A program made the position numbers and the translations under genes. Positions 57,527 to 64,000 of a DNA stretch of 64,000 nt are shown one piece after another. The notes below the pieces were generated by a model. That model saw only the letters and a list, made by a program, of their open reading frames with translations. It ran no database searches and was not told the DNA's origin. The stretch comes from Schistosoma haematobium (Eukaryota; Platyhelminthes; Trematoda; Strigeidida; Schistosomatidae), in contig NC_067196.1 of assembly GCF_000699445.3 (NCBI RefSeq), forward strand, positions 32,136,616 through 32,200,615, read 5' to 3'. Each line of letters begins with the position of its first letter. Positions within the stretch are counted from its first letter, which is position 1.

Positions 57527-59645
57527 TTTGTTTATTTATTTGAACACGTAAACGTTAGTACAAGGGGCACCAAATACATACGAGCCACACAATAACAACG
57601 GGGTTTTGAAGGGATAGCGAATAGGTGAGTATAGTCAAAAAAGGAGCAACAGTGAGTGGAGATTGGTTTATGGGAGGGAAATAATAATAATACTTGGGGA
57701 AGCAGCTTAGTTAAGAAAAATACAACCTGCGAGAATTCCCTCAGTTAAAGAAGTTACGTTCACTTTTATGAGGAAGGTAAAAGAAAGACACAACGGGATC
57801 ACCACTGGCTTATATTCTGAGCCATGTCTGATAACGTCTCTAGCCACTGTGTTCCACCATTTCTGGTGCCTCTACCACAAAGTCGTGAGACATCTATAGA
57901 AGCACGTCCTGTACAGGTTTCTTTCATACCAGGACACCATGTTGTGCACAAATCACATCTCCGCTTTTTCCAACTGGTGTCAGCGTCAGTAAATGATGCA
58001 CGATGTGGAATTCACCGGGACGATATTCGTAGAACCGGTCCAGGCCACCGAAGTCGATGTTTCAAGATAGTGACACCAATTGCATTATCGTCACTGTGCC
58101 CGAACACACGTTGCCGAACATCTGTTTTAATAAAATGTTGTTGTACTGTATGTAAACAATCTTTCGGAGATAACGATGATCAAACGCAGAGAGTCGTCTA
58201 ACATACTCAACTCGGAGATGGCTGGTTTCACAAGCATAAAGCAAAAGTCCTCTCATCGATGCGTTGTAGATCTGACTTTTTAAGGCTAGATTAACATCAC
58301 GAAGGCGCCAAAGATGGTCCAGATTGGCATAAGTCACTCTAACTTTCAATATACTCACGCCACCACCAGCTCATATGCAGCTACCAAAATACATGAACTT
58401 CTCGACTACTTCTATCTGGTCACTACCCAGAGTGAGTGCAGGATCAAGGTCCTGCCAGTCATGTAGAAGTACTTTACACTTCAAAGGCGAACAGAACATA
58501 CCATACTTACGTATACTAATTGCCGACTGGTTAGGTGCAGATCGCATGGCTTGGGAATTATTGCACGGTAAGACAATAACATCTGCATACTCAAGGTCGA
58601 GAATTCGTTCTCCAGGTAACGGACCCACACCGCCATTACCTCCATCCGTCAGAACTGTTTCCAGCACGTCATCGGTGATAAAGTTAAAGAGAAATAGTGA
58701 GGTTAGGAAACCCTGTCTAACTCCACTGTTTGAATAGAACAATGGAGAGTGGTGGTTTATTACTCTCACTCTGCTTGGGATGCTTGTATATAAGACATGT
58801 TAATGAAATTCTCAAACAAACCATTCCTCAATGGATTATCCCAGAGAACAGTTCTGTCCAGCTAATCAACGGATGTCCGAATGTCAAGAAACACAACGAT
58901 TATCGACCTGTAATAAGCTTGACAGTGTTCTATAATTTGACGTAGAGTGAAGATATAATCAAAACATCCTCGATCAGAACGGAAACCAGCCTGCCTCCCG
59001 CGAGTTATTCTTTCACGGGTTTTTGACAATCTAAGAAGTATGACAGAAGCCAATAGTTTGGACGCAATTGAAAATAAATTTTTGTCCTCCGATAGTTATT
59101 GCTTAGGTGACGTAAACCATTTTCAAAGATAAGAACAACTATCGACTGATCCCAAGATGTCAGGACACGTTCTGATTACCAGACACTTGCAAAGAACTCG
59201 GTTCAATAACCAGAAATTTCCCATCATTAAAGGGGGCTGGTGGTGTGTCTGATTCATGTCACCTAGGAAGCAGACCAGTTTGGGCGCACCTCGAAAAACT
59301 CTGATCATCATCCAAGACGTCGGTAGATGATATTGGTCTGTATTCCATTAGCTTCACACATTGTTTCACTCACAACAGACTTCTTGCTGCCGGTGGCTCG
59401 GATGAGCTGAAATAGCTTCTGACGATTACCAGATGCAGGTGTTGTTTTCAGCTAGTTACGATATACGGTCTTTACCTAAGCTTTGCACAATTTCGTTACG
59501 TAACAATCTTTGTTTATGGTAAAACCTGAGGTTAACGGGAGTAGTCCGACATGCTTCAGTGCATTGTAAGGAGCCTGTGAAAATCCAACGCTGATAAGCG
59601 GGACGTTTCATGAAGCTGCAAGTGACTTTACTCTTCATTTTAATG
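57527..59645 (-). pseudogene. Second RTE-related non-LTR retrotransposon, decayed RT
   Basis: Minus strand, from linker (59640) to a 3' end with an (ATAA)n-like tail at 57527. Readable RT pieces: LSKTRERITRGRQAGFRSDRG, FTLRQIIEH, VVFLDIRTSVD (catalytic Asp kept), SGVRQGFLTSLFLFNFITDD, LDLEYADVIVL, then LKCKVLLHDWQDLDP, ALKSQIYNASMRGLLLYACE and a C-terminal GTQW/ALETLSD-type end near 57830. YADD has become YADV, removing the second metal-binding Asp, and many stops and indels are present. By recollection it resembles the abundant SR2/Perere-type elements of schistosomes. It differs clearly from copies A-G. Confidence 0.82.
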
Positions 59646-62603
59646 GTGAAACGCAGTTGTAGCCAATGTTTATTTATACTTTTCAGTATATCGGTAATGA
59701 CGGTTTCTAAACTCTTTAAATTTATGAAATTTTATACATGGAATACCTCAAGAAAACACAAAACATTTTAAAGAAGTAAATTTTATAAGTTCATTTTCAT
59801 TTAAATACTTCCGTTTTGTTAGTTGTTTTTTGTTCAGAACACTTCGGGATTCCTATTTAAGGTGAGTTTCTTTATATTATTAAGTCAATCGGAACTTCAA
59901 ATATATAAAGTTGGTTATCAATCATTAAAAAAAGCCGCTAACAAACTATCTTTAATTTGAAGTATTTTCTGTAGGCTTCAAATTGTTTCATCATCATCAT
60001 CATTTACTAAATGCGTTATCATATAGTGGAAAACATTTTAAGATAACTAAAACAAAATTGTTTACAAGAACGAAATTGTTGATCAACTGATTTATAGAGT
60101 GACATTGCATATGTGAGTTTTATGACAGTAAATTTACGCTACTCTTTCGTCATTTAAATATTGATTTGATGAGTATTTTTCTCAAAAATAGTGATTTTTA
60201 CACTGAATGACAGTCTAATAAAATTAGGTTAGTGTAGTTTGGAACATATAGATCTAAATGAATAATATCGAAGACCATCCAACATAACTTACTTTGATAC
60301 TTTTGTCAAAGTTAACTGAATAGAGAAATATTATTAGGTACTTATGTTTATTTCTTACATTGAGATAAGTGACTCGAACAACTAGTTCAATTCTGTGACC
60401 ATATTGTATACTTTAGAGCTTAATTAAAGAAATCCATGAAATGTCTTATAAATTTACTTTTCCAAGTATGGTATTACTTGTTGAATAAAGATTTAAATCA
60501 TAGACACAAAACCAATTTTTTGAGTGTTAAACAACAATTTTCAGAAAGTCTAGTTAACAATATATAAGTTGAATTCTCGGTTTAAGTTTAACGTAATTTC
60601 ATACACCTATACCTGTATATAGATTTCAAATTTGTGCGTTAGTTTAGTCATGGACTTTCTCTTATTTATTTATTTATTCAGAAGAGCTGTTAAACGCTTA
60701 GATCTAAAGAATACAAATTAAAAAATCCATACGAATATAGTTTGCACTTTGGAGCTGAATAACATTTCAGTGAATACCATTAGACGGTTTGTTTTGCTTA
60801 TAAACGGAATCTTGAGTGTAATATTTTAGGTTGGTACAATAGGTTTACCTGGTTGCAATGTATGAATGAAGAGTCATGACTTTGGAGGAGCTCATAATTA
60901 CAGCATCGTATAAACACGTCCTATATACTTTGAAATGGTTTACCTCGAATACAGGAAAAGTACCCCTATTTTCTTCGACACAGGGTTGTGTATATAGATG
61001 AAGTTGTGTCCATTGTGATGGATACATTATAGGCTATTCTTCCCAAGAAATTCTGCTTTGTTACAAGGAGCATAAAAACTCTACCTAAAAGCCCTATAGA
61101 AGCTGGAAATTCACAAATTAATTTGCATAAGAGGATATACAACTTTCAGCAATTATCAGTTTGATATTGAAAATGTTCCAATATACAAAATATTTACTTC
61201 AACTATGAAAACGAGTAGCCAGGGCGTTTCGCATATTTTTAAAAAATCCAAACTACACTCAACTTAAAGGAAGGGCTGAATTTCCGAGCTGTCTATGCTA
61301 ACTTTTCTGTCACAAAAGTTTGTTCGAATCTCTCACCACCAATGTAAAAGTTGATTCGCTCGTTGTTTCATTATCATCGCACTTTTTATATACATTAACT
61401 TACACAAAACTTACCACAATTTTGACCAGAATCATGTGATATAACCATGATCAAACTTGTTCGTTGTTTACTAAATATTTTGAATCGACATATTTATTTT
61501 AGTATTTAAATTTGGAGAAAGGTTATTTACTCCTGGAAGAGATTAACAGTAAATTGTGGAACGTCAGAAATTCAATTTTCTACATACTGGAATATTATAA
61601 GTACATCACAATTCTTATTTTCGTAGTTTTTCTACTTCTTCACGCTGACTAAGTGATGGTTAGCAAAATAATTAACGATTGTAAATAAACTCAACTCTCT
61701 TTGTAATTTCAACAACCCACCCCAGCATCCAATCAGAATGAGGCGGGATTATCATTTTTGACATGTTTCGTCCTGTATGTTTTTTCACTGATTTTCTTGT
61801 ATCATTGCAGTTTTTGTTGCTTCAGTGTCCTGGAATTTCGTTATTTAAAATGTTAGGGTTAAATACTTTGAGTAAATTACGTATTTCCTTGGTATTTTGC
61901 TAGTACCTTCCGGTCGTTACGTACTTTCTAGCATTCTTACATTGTCCATGTAGTGACCCCCAATCCGTTTTACTTCCATTAATTTTCGTAGATATCGGAA
62001 GCCGTCGTACGCTTTTTCTTAGCTGATCTCAGGGTTACTTCCACTTGTGATTTTCTAACTGTTCGCATAATTACTCTTAGGTGTCTTTTGTCATAATGTT
62101 GTTCATTACGTCATCAACAAATATGAAGGAAAATAATGCCTGATTTGTTGCCCTATATGATGCTATGGATAACCGTGTACCGTCAACTAGTCAAGCGAAT
62201 CCTGAGTTACCAACTGTTGTAGATACCGGTGATGTATTCGAGAGGATTATGAAACTCAGGCAGCCGACAATCTAGGAGCGATTTCGATTTTTCATCATTC
62301 TCTTGAGGAACGTCTGTTATTGAACATAATATCTAGCATTCTTGGATGACTTGAACGTACCATGTGGTACAAAAAAATGATTTAACACATAACTCATCAA
62401 ATCTTTCTTGTATTACTGCAAGTTTTGTTATTTGTAAGTTGTACTTCAAAAGTTTGATAGTTAATGTGTTTCTTCTAAAGTTATCCAATATTTTGAATGT
62501 CCGTTTTTATTGCTGTAACACTGTAATGTTTACCTTTACAATCAATTACGCATTACTTACGATGATTTGTAGATCTAGTAATTAAAATGAATTTAATTAG
62601 AAA
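59646..62603. other. AT-rich non-coding stretch
   Basis: Nothing firmly supported. 61720-62340 is somewhat less AT-rich and holds a 35-codon frame at 62165 (MDNRVPSTSQANPELPTVVD...), which could be the start of a gag-like frame of an LTR element; too short to call. A CAT trinucleotide run lies near 59991-60004. Confidence 0.35.
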
Positions 62604-63022
62604 CAGTAAGATGCTCATGTGGAGTTAGGTATATAGGTCGTTAGATGCTCACTTTATCCAAAAAAATTTGAGAATATTGTCCGGTGTGGCTATGAAGAGG
62701 AGGCAACGGCTCAATAAGAAGTTCAATAATCGAACACATTGTGAACACAGAGCACTCAATCAAGACAGACTCTGTGTTCAAAGTCATCTATGAGGTAAGT
62801 AAAAGTTTTCCAAAGACAATTATATTGCGTCTTCTTTGCATTGCCGAAGCATTAGCCACACATGTGGAAAAATCAGAATTGTGTGTGCAAAAGAGACTAG
62901 TACAACCTCTTCTTCTACCGTGGTCTTAATGTCTTATAATTTTTTTTCTTTTTCATGCTCTTCTTCCTTCACAACCACCTGCTTTACCTTCCATCTTTTC
63001 CTTAAATCCTCTACCCCCAACT
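62604..63022 (+). pseudogene. Penelope-like element P1, GIY-YIG fragment
   Basis: Same region as the 41.3-kb copy, on the opposite strand: CSCGVRYIGR, a TAG, MLTLSKKI, then GGNGSIRSSIIEHIVNTEHSI and KTDSVFKVIYEVSKS, running on into the 3' untranslated region up to about 63022. At least two stops and a frame change separate the YIG motif from the later part. Confidence 0.75.
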
Positions 63023-63029
63023 GGATTCT

Positions 63030-63477
63030 AACTCTTCAAAATATAAGAGTATACTTCCGAACAAACAATACTCTAAGATCAAAACTAGTAAGAATCAGAG
63101 ATCCAATACACAAGGAAGAACAACAGAATTGTGTTTATGAAATCAAATGTAGTGACTGTAATGCAACATATATGGGTGAAACATCAAGGTAACTGAATGT
63201 GTGGGTGAAGGAACACAAACTATGCTTAAAGCACATTCCTAAATCTTCAGCTGAGGTAAGAAAACTCGAGAACAAATCGGTGATAGCATTACACTCGATA
63301 GAATCGGGTCATACAATTGATTTCAATAGCACAAGAATCCTTCAAAAAGGTTTTAACTCTTACAAAGAAAGACTAACAGCCGAAGCCCTACATATATGGG
63401 CTAATCCAAACAGTATTAATAGGAGAGATGGAATACAACTAGCTGTCCCATGGCAACTAATAATTAATAAGTAAACC
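63030..63477 (+). pseudogene. Penelope-like element P2, GIY-YIG endonuclease with one stop
   Basis: A different Penelope-like family: NTLRSKLVRIRDPIHKEEQ, then NCVYEIKCSDCNATYMGETSR (VYEI at the GIY position, YMG at the YIG position, CxxC between), a TAA at 63190-63192, then VWVKEHK, NKSVIALHSIESGHTIDF, and NSINRRDGIQLAVPWQ to the stop. Apart from the single TAA the frame is continuous. The RT domain is absent. The unit starts abruptly after the P1 3' region, so one element was truncated onto, or inserted next to, the other. Confidence 0.78.
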
Positions 63478-64000
63478 TGAAATCCTTATTTCATTCTATC
63501 TATATCGTATTAAACTAATTAACAGATATTACTTTCAACGGTTCAAATCAGTTATCTTATCTGAATATGTTAAACAATTGACTGGAACATTAAAATAACA
63601 CAAACTTCCAATTACAAATACATTCTTCCTCTTTGAATTCATTTCTTTGTCTTGTTTATTTATCTTCATTTAATGCACACTGTGACATTTTTGATTCATA
63701 TCATATATATAAAAAATTATATGTTTTCTTAACATTTACCGACCGAAGACAATATATAGTGAATGAAATTTCTTCTCACATACATATACACACAATCTGT
63801 TATCTTAACACTTTTCATTTTCACACCACATGTCTCTTACACACTAATGTAAATACCTAGTTTAAACATTGTTAATGTTGATCGGATGACTTATTCAGTA
63901 CACAGTAAACCGGAGAACCATGTATCTATTTATATTCGATAATTTTGTTGTTTGATTATATTTTCCTTGAAAATGCTTGGACCAGATTGCCAGGCAAAAC
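63478..64000. other. AT-rich non-coding stretch
   Basis: Probably includes the 3' untranslated part of P2 at its start. Nothing else supported. Confidence 0.4.

Noticed and set aside
62165..62275. 35-codon frame with a gag-like flavour
   Set aside because: Too short and isolated; no LTR, primer-binding site or protease/RT nearby.
1..64000. CRISPR arrays, bacterial operons, riboswitches, replication origins
   Set aside because: Sequence is eukaryotic; no regularly spaced repeats or prokaryotic gene organisation present.

Overview
The window is AT-rich eukaryotic DNA in which I find no host protein-coding gene. Its repeats point to a trematode, most likely a schistosome (blood fluke). The evidence is tRNA-like pol III repeats carrying hammerhead ribozymes of the Sm-alpha type, together with RTE-type, CR1-type and Penelope-like retroelements. 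The species cannot be read from this sequence.

Main families. (1) An RTE-like non-LTR retrotransposon, eight copies: A 1903-5110 (+, full length, EN/RT linker frameshifted), B 12303-14343 (-, 5' truncated), D1 22262-22938 (-, 5' part only), D2 24021-24737 (+, internally deleted), E 26752-27440 (+, 3' end), C 28203-31412 (+, full length with an open 1005-codon EN-RT frame), F 40367-40397 (-, 31 bp only) and G 54260-55654 (-, internally deleted). A, C, F and G have exact target-site duplications (TSDs) of 13-17 bp. (2) A second non-LTR family: one decayed copy at 57527-59645 (-) and a short derivative at 48560-49012 that keeps only its ends. GC-rich islands at 31845-32135 and 51356-51905 are probably 5' regions of related elements. 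(3) CR1-like pseudogenes at 10341-11180 (-) and 32908-34178 (+). (4) Penelope-like GIY-YIG fragments at 20396-20575, 40796-41765, 62604-63022 and 63030-63477. (5) Two hammerhead-bearing SINE-like families: S1 (Sm-alpha-like; about 9.6, 25.9, 34.3, 39.8, 47.6 and 52.5 kb) and S2 (a different stem I and stem III; some eighteen copies or fragments). (6) Two families of small TIR elements.

The most interesting material is the hammerhead repeats. S2 looks like a second ribozyme-carrying pol III family beside S1. Many copies of both families are fold-backs, with an antisense ribozyme arm facing a sense one. One S2 copy instead has direct terminal repeats and is longer than one unit. These shapes suggest snap-back cDNA synthesis and multimeric or circular RNA templates.

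Other notable points are a perfect inverted repeat of about 490 bp made of two dead RTE copies, a 31-bp RTE insertion with its own TSD, a covarying hairpin at the RTE 5' end, and a Penelope-like fragment flanked by 44-bp direct repeats. The remaining stretches are AT-rich and show nothing I can support as a gene.
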